A DNA stretch of 64,000 nucleotides, taken from NCBI RefSeq assembly GCF_042466685.1, contig NZ_CP170448.1, positions 310,001 through 374,000 of the forward strand, read 5' to 3'. The notes under the pieces are model-generated. The model was given only the letters and a program-made list of their open reading frames with translations, was not told where the DNA came from and did not search any database. This DNA is from Vreelandella sp042466685. Its GTDB lineage: Bacteria; Pseudomonadota; Gammaproteobacteria; Pseudomonadales; Halomonadaceae. The translations under genes and the position numbers were made by a program. Each line of letters starts with the position of its first letter. Within the stretch, counting starts at the first letter, position 1. Positions 40,901 to 50,633 of the stretch are shown piece after piece.

Positions 40901-43900
40901 ATGCCTAAGCGTACCGACATTAACAGTATTTTGATCATTGGCGCTGGCCCGATTGTGATCGGCCAGGCCTGCGAATTCGACTACTCCGGCGCCCAGGCGT
41001 GTAAAGCGCTGCGCGAGGAGGGGTACCGGGTTATTTTGGTTAACTCCAACCCCGCCACTATCATGACCGATCCGGCCATGGCCGATGCCACCTACATCGA
41101 GCCGATTACTTGGCAGGCGGTGGAAAAGATTATCGAAGCTGAGCGCCCGGATGCGATTCTGCCCACTATGGGTGGCCAGACAGCGCTCAACTGCGCCCTT
41201 GAGCTAGAGAAGCACGGCGTGCTGGAGAAGTTCGGCGTCGAGATGATCGGTGCCAACGCCGATGCGATTAACATGGCCGAAGATCGCGATCTGTTCGATC
41301 AGGCCATGAAACGTATTGGCTTGGAGTGCCCGAAAGCAAAAGTCGCCCACACCATGGATGAAGCCTGGGAGATTCAGGCAGAGCTGGGTTTCCCGACCAT
41401 TATTCGTCCTTCCTATACCATGGGCGGCTCCGGCGGTGGCGTGGCGTACAACAAGGAAGAGTTCGAAGAGATCTGTACCCGCGGTTTCGAGCTCTCCAAC
41501 AACCACGAGCTGCTCATCGATGAGTCGCTGCTGGGGTGGAAAGAGTACGAGATGGAAGTTGTGCGTGATAAAAACGACAACTGCATCATCGTCTGCGCGA
41601 TTGAGAACTTCGACCCCATGGGTGTGCACACCGGTGACTCCATCACCGTGGCCCCGGCGCAAACGCTGACGGATAAAGAGTATCAGATCATGCGCGACGC
41701 CAGCCTCGCGGTACTGCGCGAGATTGGTGTAGAGACCGGTGGCTCTAACGTCCAATTTGGTATGGATCCCAAAACCGGCCGTTTAGTGGTTATCGAGATG
41801 AACCCGCGGGTGTCACGCTCTTCAGCGCTGGCCTCTAAAGCGACCGGTTTCCCGATTGCTAAAATCGCTGCGAAATTGGCGATCGGCTATACCCTGGACG
41901 AGCTGCAGAACGATATTACCGGTGGTCAGACGCCGGCATCATTCGAGCCGTCTATCGATTACGTGGTTACCAAGATTCCGCGCTTCACCTTCGAGAAATT
42001 CCCCCAGGCTAACGATCGCCTGACCACCCAGATGAAGTCAGTGGGGGAGGTGATGGCGATTGGCCGCACCTTCCAGGAGTCGCTACAGAAAGCGCTGCGT
42101 GGCCTGGAAACCGGCAACGATGGTCTTGATCCGATCATTACCGATTTCACGCCGGACAACATGGCGATTATCCAGGGCGAGCTGCAGGCCGCTGGTGCCG
42201 AGCGTATTTTCTACGTGGCGGACGCCATGCGTTCCGGCATGAGCGTCGACGACGTCTTTGCCCTGACCAATATCGGCCCCTGGTTCCTGGTGCAACTGGA
42301 AGATCTGGTGCTGACTGAAAATGCCGTTGCCAAACGCACGCTGGCCGATTTCTCAGCCCGTGAACTCTATCAGCTCAAGCGCAAAGGCTTCGGCGATGCG
42401 CGCCTGGCCAAGCTGCTGAACGTGACTGAAAAAGAGTTTCGTCAAACCCGCCAGGCTGCCGGTATTCGCCCGGTCTATAAGCGCGTTGATACCTGTGCGG
42501 CGGAATTCGCCTCAGATACCGCCTATATGTACTCCACTTACGAAGAGGAGTGCGAAGCGGATGTCTCTGACCGCCAGAAGATCATGGTACTGGGCGGTGG
42601 CCCCAACCGTATCGGCCAGGGTATCGAGTTTGACTACTGCTGTGTTCATGCGGCGTTTGCCATGCGCGACGATGGCTATGAAACCATCATGGTCAACTGC
42701 AACCCGGAAACCGTCTCTACCGACTACGACACCTCTGATCGTCTCTACTTTGAGCCGGTAACGTTGGAAGACGTGCTCGAAATCGCTGACAAAGAGAAGC
42801 CGGTGGGCGTGATCGTTCAGTTCGGTGGTCAAACGCCGCTGAAACTGGCTCGTGAGCTGGAGGCTGCCGGTGTGCCGATTATTGGCACCACGCCGGATGC
42901 CATCGACCGCGCTGAAGATCGTGAGCGCTTCCAGGTAATGATCGACAAGCTGGGCCTGAAGCAGCCGCCCAATGCCACCGCGCGCAGCTTTGCTGAAGCG
43001 TTTGATAAAGCCGAAGCGATTGGCTATCCGCTGGTGGTTCGCCCCAGCTACGTACTGGGTGGCCGGGCTATGGAGATCGTCTATGACGCCTCCGAGCTTG
43101 AGAATTACATGACCCACGCGGTGAAAGTCTCCAACGACTCGCCGGTGCTGCTGGATCACTTCCTGAGTGCCGCGATCGAGATCGATATCGATGCAGTATC
43201 GGATGGTCAGCAGGTCGTGATCGGCGGCATTATGCAGCACGTAGAGCAAGCGGGCGTTCACTCCGGCGACTCCGCCTGCGCGTTGCCGCCTTACTCGCTG
43301 CCTGCGGATGTGCAGGACGAGATGCGCCATCAGGTTAAGCAGATGGCGGTTGAGCTAGGCGTTAAGGGCCTAATGAACGTGCAGCTGGCCTGGCAGGATG
43401 GCGAGATCTATGTGATTGAGGTCAACCCCCGTGCCTCGCGTACGGTGCCTTTTGTCTCCAAGTGTATCGGCACTTCGCTGGCGCAGATTGCTGCTCGCTG
43501 CATGGCCGGCAAAACTCTGGCTGAGCAGGGCTTTGAGAAGGAGATCGTGCCGCACTTCTATAGTGTTAAAGAGGCGGTCTTCCCGTTCAATAAATTCCCC
43601 GGTGTCGATCCGATTCTGTCGCCGGAAATGAAGTCTACCGGCGAAGTAATGGGATCCGGTGACACCTTCGCAGAGGCCTTCTTCAAAGCCCAGCTGGGCG
43701 CTGGTGAGGCGATTCCTGCGCTGACGGGGGAGCGTAAGGCGTTCCTCTCTGTGCGCGAGCCGGATAAGGCGGGGATTATCGAAGTGGGTCGTTCTCTGTT
43801 AGCATTAGGCTTTACGCTATGTGCAACACGGGGAACAGCGGCTGCTTTGGAAGCTGCTGGGCTTGCTGTGGAGCACGTCAATAAAGTCTACGAAGGTCGT

Positions 43901-44131
43901 CCCCATATCGTCGATCTGCTTAAGAACGACGAAATCGCCTACATTGTGAACACCACTGAAGGTCGTCAGGCTATTAACGACTCTTCGGTCATTCGCCGTA
44001 CTGCTCTCTCGCGCAAGGTGCCCTATGCGACCACCTTGGCGGGCGCTAATGCTGTTTGCATGGCGCTTGAGTACGGTAGGGAGATTACGGTGCGGCGCCT
44101 TCAGGATCTGCATGCAGGAGCAAGTCAATGA
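40901..44131 (+). CDS. carB: Carbamoyl-phosphate synthase large subunit CarB
   Basis: 1076 residues with two homologous ATP-grasp halves (ILIIGAGPIVIGQACEFDYSG near the start and MVLGGGPNRIGQGIEFDYCC around residue 560), an oligomerisation domain, and the C-terminal MGS-type regulatory domain (LSVREPDKAGIIEVGRSLLALGF). Makes carbamoyl phosphate from bicarbonate, ammonia and two ATP. The stop overlaps the greA start (ATGA). Confidence 0.99.
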   Translation: MPKRTDINSILIIGAGPIVIGQACEFDYSGAQACKALREEGYRVILVNSNPATIMTDPAMADATYIEPITWQAVEKIIEAERPDAILPTMGGQTALNCALELEKHGVLEKFGVEMIGANADAINMAEDRDLFDQAMKRIGLECPKAKVAHTMDEAWEIQAELGFPTIIRPSYTMGGSGGGVAYNKEEFEEICTRGFELSNNHELLIDESLLGWKEYEMEVVRDKNDNCIIVCAIENFDPMGVHTGDSITVAPAQTLTDKEYQIMRDASLAVLREIGVETGGSNVQFGMDPKTGRLVVIEMNPRVSRSSALASKATGFPIAKIAAKLAIGYTLDELQNDITGGQTPASFEPSIDYVVTKIPRFTFEKFPQANDRLTTQMKSVGEVMAIGRTFQESLQKALRGLETGNDGLDPIITDFTPDNMAIIQGELQAAGAERIFYVADAMRSGMSVDDVFALTNIGPWFLVQLEDLVLTENAVAKRTLADFSARELYQLKRKGFGDARLAKLLNVTEKEFRQTRQAAGIRPVYKRVDTCAAEFASDTAYMYSTYEEECEADVSDRQKIMVLGGGPNRIGQGIEFDYCCVHAAFAMRDDGYETIMVNCNPETVSTDYDTSDRLYFEPVTLEDVLEIADKEKPVGVIVQFGGQTPLKLARELEAAGVPIIGTTPDAIDRAEDRERFQVMIDKLGLKQPPNATARSFAEAFDKAEAIGYPLVVRPSYVLGGRAMEIVYDASELENYMTHAVKVSNDSPVLLDHFLSAAIEIDIDAVSDGQQVVIGGIMQHVEQAGVHSGDSACALPPYSLPADVQDEMRHQVKQMAVELGVKGLMNVQLAWQDGEIYVIEVNPRASRTVPFVSKCIGTSLAQIAARCMAGKTLAEQGFEKEIVPHFYSVKEAVFPFNKFPGVDPILSPEMKSTGEVMGSGDTFAEAFFKAQLGAGEAIPALTGERKAFLSVREPDKAGIIEVGRSLLALGFTLCATRGTAAALEAAGLAVEHVNKVYEGRPHIVDLLKNDEIAYIVNTTEGRQAINDSSVIRRTALSRKVPYATTLAGANAVCMALEYGREITVRRLQDLHAGASQ

Positions 44132-44604
44132 ACAAGGTCCCGATGACAGTTGCGGGAGAAAGAAGCCTTCGTGAAGAGCTCGACCACCTTAAAAGCGAAG
44201 CTCGTCCGCAGGTGATCGCGGCCATCGCCGAAGCGCGGGAGCACGGTGATCTTAAAGAGAATGCCGAGTACCACGCCGCTCGCGAGCAGCAAGGATTCAT
44301 CGAAGGGCGCATTCAGGAGATCGAAAGTAAGCTCTCCGTTGCGCAAGTGATTGATGTCACTAAGCTGCCGAAAACCGGCAAAGTGATTTTTGGTGTGACC
44401 GTGTCCCTGATGAACCTGGATACTGATGCGGAAGTCACTTATCGCATCGTCGGTGAAGATGAGGCCAATATTAAGTCTGGTCGCATCTCGGTCACCTCAC
44501 CGATTGCCCGTGCCCTGATCGGCAAAGAGGAGGGTGATGTCGTGGTGGTTAAAACACCCGGCGGTGACGTGGAGTACGAAGTCGGTAGCGTCGAACACGT
44601 GTGA
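44128..44604 (+). CDS. greA: Transcript cleavage factor GreA
   Basis: 158 residues: N-terminal coiled coil with the acidic tip (GERSLREELDHLKSEARPQVIAAIAEAREHGDLKENAEY) and the C-terminal FKBP-like domain. It enters the RNA polymerase secondary channel and promotes cleavage of backtracked RNA. Translationally coupled to carB by ATGA, the operon order found in Pseudomonas. Confidence 0.98.
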   Translation: MNKVPMTVAGERSLREELDHLKSEARPQVIAAIAEAREHGDLKENAEYHAAREQQGFIEGRIQEIESKLSVAQVIDVTKLPKTGKVIFGVTVSLMNLDTDAEVTYRIVGEDEANIKSGRISVTSPIARALIGKEEGDVVVVKTPGGDVEYEVGSVEHV

Positions 44605-44606
44605 TA

Positions 44607-44657
44607 AAAAACGCCCCTTCGATTGGCCTGCATTAGGTCGGTCGAAGGGGCGTTTTA
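44607..44657. terminator. Terminator after greA
   Basis: Stem AAAACGCCCCTTCGA / TCGAAGGGGCGTTTT, with A/T runs on both sides, serving greA and possibly yhbY. Confidence 0.85.
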
Positions 44658-44723
44658 GTGCAACGGCGCTCTATTTTAAGTGCGCACCTTAAGTGCGTGT
44701 CTTAAGTGAGTGCAGATTAACGG

Positions 44724-45050
44724 TTAATGCCTGCCGTGGTGGTTCTCGAAGCGGGTAACGTTAGAGAGCTTCGGGTTCACCTGCGGGTTTCTGCGATAGA
44801 GCAGTGCCATTTTGCCAATGGTTTGCACCAGGTCTGCGCGGCTGTTGGCGATCAGTTCGGCTATTATGGCCGCGCGATCATCACGCTCAGGAAGGGCGAG
44901 TTTCACTTTGATCAGTTCGTGATCGGTGAGTGCGCGGTTGAGTTCTGCGAGCAAATTTTCGGAGACGCCGTTCTCAGAAACGGTGACCACTGGGTTAAGA
45001 TGGTGGCCAATGCTACGAAATGCTTTCTTTTGTGCCTGTGACAAGCTCAT
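44724..45050 (-). CDS. yhbY: CRM-domain RNA-binding protein YhbY
   Basis: 108 residues, single CRM domain (SLSQAQKKAFRSIGHHLNPVVTVSENGVSENLL, the GxxG-like LHELIKVK region near ELIKVKLAL). It binds pre-50S ribosomal RNA and helps assembly. Divergent from rlmE, the same pairing as in E. coli. Confidence 0.95.
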   Translation of the reverse strand: MSLSQAQKKAFRSIGHHLNPVVTVSENGVSENLLAELNRALTDHELIKVKLALPERDDRAAIIAELIANSRADLVQTIGKMALLYRRNPQVNPKLSNVTRFENHHGRH

Positions 45051-45164
45051 GGTATCTTGCGGTATCCCGGTTAGCGCTTAACGCTCCATCTTACGGTGAA
45101 ACGCCACCGAGTGAAAGCGATCGCGTGAATGCGCCCATCTCTTATTCCAGTGTTAGATTCCCAC

Positions 45165-45812
45165 ATGCAGCAAAAGCCCCCGAACCGAAAACATTCCGTC
45201 AGTAAGACCAGCAATAACTGGAAGAAGGAGCATTTTGACGACCAGTACGTGAAGCAGAGCTGGCAAGATGGCTACCGCTCCCGAGCCAGTTATAAGCTGA
45301 TTGAGCTGGATGAAAAAGATAAACTGCTGCGCCCTGGTATGACGGTGATTGATCTGGGCGCCGCCCCCGGCGGGTGGAGCCAAATTGCGGCAGAGAGGGT
45401 AGGGCCTAAAGGGGTGGTGATTGCCTCTGATATCCTGGAGATGGATGCGCTAGCAGGTGTGGACTTTATTCAAGGTGATTTCACTGAAGAGACGGTGCTA
45501 GAGGCGATACTAAAACGCCTGGATAATCGCCGGGTAGACCTTGTGATGTCGGATATGGCCCCCAATATGAGTGGCATGGCAGCGATTGATCAGCCTCAGG
45601 CGATGTACTTAGTGGAGCTAGCGTTAGAACTCGCGCGCGAAACGTTGTCACCTGGTGGTCGGTTTTTAGCTAAAGTGTTCCAGGGGGAAGGGTTTGACGC
45701 CTATTTGAAAGAGCTGCGCGGCAGCTTTAGTAAAGTGGTGACTCGCAAGCCAGATGCCTCCCGGGCGCGTTCCCGTGAGGTCTATTTTCTGGCTGAAGGG
45801 TTTCGCGGGTGA
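45165..45812 (+). CDS. rlmE: 23S rRNA 2'-O-ribose methyltransferase RlmE
   Basis: About 215 residues from the ATG at 45165. The N-terminus (SNNWKKEHFDDQYVKQSWQDGYRSRASYKL) is the family signature, with the K-D-K-E catalytic set (Lys in SYKL, Asp in SDMAPN, Lys in AKVFQG, Glu in SREVY) and the SAM loop DLGAAPGGWSQ. Methylates U2552 of 23S rRNA. Upstream of ftsH as in E. coli. Confidence 0.97.
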   Translation: MQQKPPNRKHSVSKTSNNWKKEHFDDQYVKQSWQDGYRSRASYKLIELDEKDKLLRPGMTVIDLGAAPGGWSQIAAERVGPKGVVIASDILEMDALAGVDFIQGDFTEETVLEAILKRLDNRRVDLVMSDMAPNMSGMAAIDQPQAMYLVELALELARETLSPGGRFLAKVFQGEGFDAYLKELRGSFSKVVTRKPDASRARSREVYFLAEGFRG

Positions 45813-46091
45813 CGATTCTCAAGACGGTGTTTGAAACGGGTCTTGAGGGCAGACACTGCCCGCGTGGTTCATAGCCAAGATTTATCGGCGCGATTGCCAG
45901 ACAGGCATGCGCAACGTGTGTCACATTAGTCGCCATAAGTGCGCGTGACGCAGATGGCCCGAGGCATAAGACGCTTTGGCAATGGTTGAACGCTTGATGT
46001 TGATGTAATGTCTTAATACTAAGCTTATGGGTAGAAGGCTTTATGACGCATCAGCGTTTAACTGACAGATTCTTGTAATGAGGGTAGCCCC
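45813..46091 (+). other. Intergenic region rlmE-ftsH
   Basis: About 280 bp with no gene. A short stem (GGGCAGA-CA-CTGCCC, 45847) follows rlmE. No heat-shock promoter as clear as those of grpE and dnaK was found ahead of ftsH. Confidence 0.4.
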
Positions 46092-48107
46092 TTGAACGAT
46101 ATGGCGAAGAACCTGATTCTGTGGTTGGTCATCGCGGCCGTCCTACTGACAGTGTTCAATAATTTCAGTACGGAAAGCGCACCGCAAAACACAAACTACT
46201 CTCAGTTTGTGCAGCAGGTGCAAAATCAGCAGGTACGTAGCGTGACCATTGATGGCTATACCATCCGTGGTGAGCGCACGGACGGCTCTCAGTTTCAGAC
46301 CATCCGCCCTGCGGCGGAAGATCCGAAGCTGATGGATGACCTGCTGAGCAACAATGTGACGGTAGTGGGCAAAGAGCCAGAACAGCAAAGTATCTGGACG
46401 CGGCTGCTTATCGCCAGCTTCCCGATTCTGCTGATTTTGGGCATCTTTATGTTCTTCATGCGCCAAATGCAGGGCGGTGCCGGTGGTGGTAAAGGCGGCC
46501 CGATGAGCTTTGGTAAATCGAAGGCCAAGCTACTCTCTCAGGATCAGATCAAAACAACCTTCGCCGACGTGGCGGGCTGTGATGAAGCCAAAGAGGAAGT
46601 CGAAGAGTTGGTCGACTTCCTGCGTGACCCGACCAAGTTTCAGCGTCTGGGCGGCACGATTCCCCGTGGCGTGTTGATGGTAGGCCCTCCGGGTACTGGT
46701 AAAACGCTGCTGGCAAAATCCATTGCCGGTGAAGCGAAAGTGCCGTTTTTCTCTATTTCGGGTTCTGACTTCGTTGAAATGTTTGTCGGTGTTGGTGCAT
46801 CCCGTGTGCGCGACATGTTCGAGCAGGCCAAGAAGCAGGCGCCGTGCATTATCTTTATCGACGAAATCGATGCGGTAGGCCGCTCACGCGGTGCTGGCAT
46901 GGGTGGCGGTAACGACGAGCGCGAGCAGACGTTGAACCAGTTGCTGGTTGAAATGGATGGTTTTGAAGCCAACGAAGGCGTCATTGTTATCGCCGCGACC
47001 AACCGTCCGGATGTGCTTGACCCTGCCTTGATGCGCCCTGGCCGTTTTGACCGTCAGGTCACCGTCGGCTTGCCGGACATTCGTGGTCGTGAACATATTC
47101 TGGGTGTTCACCTGCGTAAAGTGCCGCTGGGTGATGATGTAAAACCGCAGCTGATTGCACGTGGTACACCGGGGTTCTCCGGCGCTGACTTGGCTAACCT
47201 GGTTAACGAAGCCGCTCTGTTTGCCGCACGCCGTAACAAGCGCTTGGTCACCATGGAAGAGCTAGAGCTCGCCAAGGACAAGATCATGATGGGCGCTGAG
47301 CGCAAATCGATGGTCATGACCGATAAAGAGAAGCTCAATACGGCTTATCATGAGTCAGGCCACGCCATTATCGGTCTGGTCGTGCCTTCCCATGATCCGG
47401 TCTATAAAGTCACGATTATTCCCCGCGGCCGCGCCTTGGGGGTCACCATGTTCCTGCCGGAAGAGGATCGCTACAGCCTCTCCCGTCAGCAAATCCTGGG
47501 GCAAATCTGCTCGCTGTTTGGCGGCCGTATTGCCGAAGAGATGACGCTAGGCCCGAACGGTGTGACCACGGGTGCCTCTAACGACATTAAGCGCGCTACT
47601 GAGCTGGCCCACAACATGGTCGCCAAGTGGGGCTTGTCGGAGGAAATGGGGCCGATCATGTACGACGAGGACGAGTCGCATCAGTTCCTCGGTGGCCCCG
47701 GCCAGGGTGGCGGCAAGATGAAGTCGGGTGACACCACGACGCGTCTTGATAAGGAAGTGCGCAAAATTATCGACGATTGCTACGAGCAGGCGCGCCAGAT
47801 CCTGACCGATAATCGCGATAAGCTGGATGCCATGGCCGAAGCGCTGATGAAGTACGAGACCATTGATGCCGCGCAGTTGAAGGACATCATGGAAGGCCGC
47901 GAACCGCGCCCGCCGGAAGGCTGGGACGACGGTGACTCATCCGGTGGTGGTACGCCCGTTAATGATGATAAGCAGAAGACAAAGGCCGAAGACGACGCCT
48001 CTAGCACCTCAGGCAGCGATGCTTCTGGAGGTGGTGATGGCGAAGAGGATGACGACGAGCCACGTCGCCGCCCCTCAGACCCACTAGGCGGCCCTGCTGG
48101 CCCATAA
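46092..48107 (+). CDS. ftsH: ATP-dependent zinc metalloprotease FtsH
   Basis: 671 residues. The TTG at 46092 has GAGG 8 nt upstream and gives MNDMAKNLILW; the ATG at 46101 matches the E. coli start but lacks a well-placed RBS. Two N-terminal membrane helices, AAA+ domain with GPPGTGKT and IIFIDEIDAVGR, and the zinc site HESGH. Acidic, low-complexity tail of about 60 residues (GGDGEEDDDEPRR). Degrades membrane proteins, LpxC and sigma-32. Confidence 0.98.
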   Translation: MNDMAKNLILWLVIAAVLLTVFNNFSTESAPQNTNYSQFVQQVQNQQVRSVTIDGYTIRGERTDGSQFQTIRPAAEDPKLMDDLLSNNVTVVGKEPEQQSIWTRLLIASFPILLILGIFMFFMRQMQGGAGGGKGGPMSFGKSKAKLLSQDQIKTTFADVAGCDEAKEEVEELVDFLRDPTKFQRLGGTIPRGVLMVGPPGTGKTLLAKSIAGEAKVPFFSISGSDFVEMFVGVGASRVRDMFEQAKKQAPCIIFIDEIDAVGRSRGAGMGGGNDEREQTLNQLLVEMDGFEANEGVIVIAATNRPDVLDPALMRPGRFDRQVTVGLPDIRGREHILGVHLRKVPLGDDVKPQLIARGTPGFSGADLANLVNEAALFAARRNKRLVTMEELELAKDKIMMGAERKSMVMTDKEKLNTAYHESGHAIIGLVVPSHDPVYKVTIIPRGRALGVTMFLPEEDRYSLSRQQILGQICSLFGGRIAEEMTLGPNGVTTGASNDIKRATELAHNMVAKWGLSEEMGPIMYDEDESHQFLGGPGQGGGKMKSGDTTTRLDKEVRKIIDDCYEQARQILTDNRDKLDAMAEALMKYETIDAAQLKDIMEGREPRPPEGWDDGDSSGGGTPVNDDKQKTKAEDDASSTSGSDASGGGDGEEDDDEPRRRPSDPLGGPAGP

Positions 48108-48128
48108 CCGCCAGTCATCCCCTATGAG

Positions 48129-48159
48129 AAAAGGCGCCCCGTCATGGGGCGCCTTTTTT
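48129..48159 (+). terminator. Terminator after ftsH
   Basis: AAAAGGCGCCCC-GTCAT-GGGGCGCCTTTTTT, 21 nt after the stop. Strong intrinsic terminator; folP starts 54 nt further on. Confidence 0.92.
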
Positions 48160-48212
48160 GGTATGCTGTGTACACATCACTGCAATGTTTCTTTTCTTGA
48201 TCAGGCTGCAGC

Positions 48213-49127
48213 ATGAAATCAATTCTGGACACGTCCTCGGCACGAAGCGCAGAAAGCGCGTTCCAGCTGCGTTGCGGACGCCATCTGTTGGATCTCTCCT
48301 TTCCCCGTGTAATGGGTATTCTTAATGTGACCCCTGACTCCTTCTCCGATGGTGGGCAGCATGTGGCGCTGGATGACGCGCTGCGCCACGCCGAGCGAAT
48401 GCTGGCTGAAGGGGCGGCAATGATAGACGTTGGTGGCGAGTCAACCCGCCCTGGGGCTACCCCGGTTAGTTCCCAGGAGGAGTTGGATCGGGTAGCGCCG
48501 GTAGTGGAAGTTCTGGTGCGCGAGCTGGATGCGTTGGTGTCGGTAGATACCAGTTGCCCGACGGTGATACGCGAGGCGAGCGAGCTGGGCGCGGGTATGA
48601 TTAACGATGTCCGCGCATTAGAGCGCGAAGGAGCCCTGCTGGCCGCAGTAGGGAGTGGCTTGCCTGTCTGCTTGATGCATCGCCAGGGCGAACCTCAGGA
48701 TATGCAGCAGGCCCCCGCTTATCAGTGTCCGATTGAGGATGAAGTGGCGGCGTATTTGGCCCGTCGGGTTGACGAGTGCGAGGCGGCCGGTCTTCGCCGC
48801 AATCGTCTATTGATTGACCCTGGTTTTGGCTTCGGCAAAACCGTTGAACACAATCTACGCTTACTCAAATACATGGAGTCTCTGCAATCGCTGGAGCTCC
48901 CGGTGCTAGTGGGTATGTCACGCAAAAGTATGATTGGAAAAGTGTTGGGCCGCCCAGTGGAGGAGCGTCTCTCTGGTGGTCTGGCGCTCGCTGCCATGGC
49001 GGTTGAGCGTGGGGCAAATATTTTGCGCGTGCATGACGTGGCTGCAACGGTCGACGCAGTCAATATGGCGTGGGCGGTACTACAAGAAGGCTGCGAGCCG
49101 CCGCTTAACAAGGAGTTTGACGCATGA
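48213..49127 (+). CDS. folP: Dihydropteroate synthase FolP
   Basis: 304 residues with GILNVTPDSFSDGG, GGESTRPGA, MHRQGEP and DPGFGFGKT motifs. Condenses p-aminobenzoate with the pterin pyrophosphate in folate synthesis; target of sulfonamides. The first 25 residues extend beyond the core. ATGA overlap with glmM. Confidence 0.98.
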   Translation: MKSILDTSSARSAESAFQLRCGRHLLDLSFPRVMGILNVTPDSFSDGGQHVALDDALRHAERMLAEGAAMIDVGGESTRPGATPVSSQEELDRVAPVVEVLVRELDALVSVDTSCPTVIREASELGAGMINDVRALEREGALLAAVGSGLPVCLMHRQGEPQDMQQAPAYQCPIEDEVAAYLARRVDECEAAGLRRNRLLIDPGFGFGKTVEHNLRLLKYMESLQSLELPVLVGMSRKSMIGKVLGRPVEERLSGGLALAAMAVERGANILRVHDVAATVDAVNMAWAVLQEGCEPPLNKEFDA

Positions 49128-50473
49128 CAAGGCGCTATTTTGGGACAGATGGCATTCGTGGGACGGTGGGAAAAACGCCGATTACCGCCGACTTTATGCT
49201 CAAATTGGGCTGGGCGGCGGGACAGGTGCTGCGCCGGGATAAAGGGCGAACGCGGGTGCTGATCGGCAAAGACACGCGGATCTCCGGCTATATGTTCGAG
49301 TCCGCCCTAGAGGCGGGGCTCTCGGCAGCGGGCGTTGATGTCTCACTGCTAGGGCCAATGCCCACGCCGGGTATTGCCTATTTAACGCGCACCTTCCGTG
49401 CCGATGCGGGTATCGTCATTTCGGCGTCCCATAACCCCTTTGATGATAACGGCATTAAGTTCTTCTCTGCCGAGGGTAAGAAGCTCCCTGATGAGACGGA
49501 AGATCGCATTGAAGCGATGCTGGAGGCGCCGTTGACCACGGCGGAGGCCGCTCAGTTGGGTAAGGCAACCCGTATCGACGACGCCGCGGGCCGCTACATC
49601 GAGTTTTGCAAATCGACACTGCCCGATCGGCTTAGCCTTCACGGGCTCAAAATCGTTCTGGATTGTGCTCACGGCGCTACTTACCATATCGCACCCAATG
49701 TGTTTCGCGAGCTGGGGGCGGATGTCACGACCATTGGTTCTGCGCCTGACGGGTTAAATATTAACCAGCAGGTGGGCTCAACGCATCCCGCGACTCTGCG
49801 TGCCGCCGTTATTCAGCAAAATGCTGATTTGGGGATTGCCTTTGATGGCGATGGCGACCGTGTGTTGCTGGTAGACGGCGACGGGCGTGAAGTGGACGGC
49901 GACGATATTCTCTACCTGATTGCCCGTGATCGCCACGAGCGTGGTTTGCTTCAAGGCGGCGTGGTGGGCACCCTGATGTCAAACTTTGGCCTATCGATGG
50001 CGCTGGAAAAACTGGGAATCCCCTTTGAGCGCGCTAAAGTAGGTGACCGCTTTGTGATGGAGCGTATGGCCGCTAATGGTTGGGAGTTAGGCGGAGAGTC
50101 GTCGGGGCATATTGTCTGTGGCCATGTGCAGACCACCGGCGACGGGGTCGTCTCTGCGCTGCAGGTACTGGCGCTAATGATGCGCGAGCAGAAGAGTCTG
50201 CCGACACTGTTAAAAGAGCTGGAAAAAGTACCTCAGGCGCTGGTTAATGTGCGTTTGCCCGCGGGCACTAGCGCCAAGGAAGTGATGGCATCTGCGCCAC
50301 TTCAGCAGGCGGTAGCTGCGTTAGAGCATGAGCTAGGCGATGAGGGCCGCGTGTTGCTGCGCCCGTCAGGTACTGAGCCTCTCATCCGTGTGATGGTGGA
50401 AGGACGCGCCCATTTAGATGTCGATCAATTGGCGCGCACCTTGGCTGACCAGGTGCAGGCACTGCTTAACTAG
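49124..50473 (+). CDS. glmM: Phosphoglucosamine mutase GlmM
   Basis: 449 residues. Active-site serine loop ISASHNPFDDNGIKFFS, metal loop DGDGDRV and sugar loop GGESSGH, and the C-terminal phosphate loop RPSGTEPLIRVM. Converts glucosamine 6-phosphate to glucosamine 1-phosphate for cell-wall precursors. Coupled to folP by overlap, as in many gammaproteobacteria. Confidence 0.98.
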   Translation: MTRRYFGTDGIRGTVGKTPITADFMLKLGWAAGQVLRRDKGRTRVLIGKDTRISGYMFESALEAGLSAAGVDVSLLGPMPTPGIAYLTRTFRADAGIVISASHNPFDDNGIKFFSAEGKKLPDETEDRIEAMLEAPLTTAEAAQLGKATRIDDAAGRYIEFCKSTLPDRLSLHGLKIVLDCAHGATYHIAPNVFRELGADVTTIGSAPDGLNINQQVGSTHPATLRAAVIQQNADLGIAFDGDGDRVLLVDGDGREVDGDDILYLIARDRHERGLLQGGVVGTLMSNFGLSMALEKLGIPFERAKVGDRFVMERMAANGWELGGESSGHIVCGHVQTTGDGVVSALQVLALMMREQKSLPTLLKELEKVPQALVNVRLPAGTSAKEVMASAPLQQAVAALEHELGDEGRVLLRPSGTEPLIRVMVEGRAHLDVDQLARTLADQVQALLN

Positions 50474-50540
50474 CTTCGCCCCACCCGTCAGCACAGAAAA
50501 CCGGTTCCGTCAGCAGGTTTAGTAAATAAGTTTAGTAAAC

Positions 50541-50560
50541 AGGTTGGGTAAACCCAACCT
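50541..50560 (+). terminator. Hairpin in the glmM-tpiA gap
   Basis: AGGTTGGG-TAAA-CCCAACCT, 67 nt after glmM, no T-run. Downstream TTGACA at 50583 hints at a tpiA promoter, but no fitting -10 was seen. Confidence 0.45.
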
Positions 50561-50633
50561 GTAAGCATAACAGCGGTTGTCTTGACAAGGCCGCTCCTAT
50601 ACCATTTCGCTCCACCTTGAGTGAGGAGAGTCG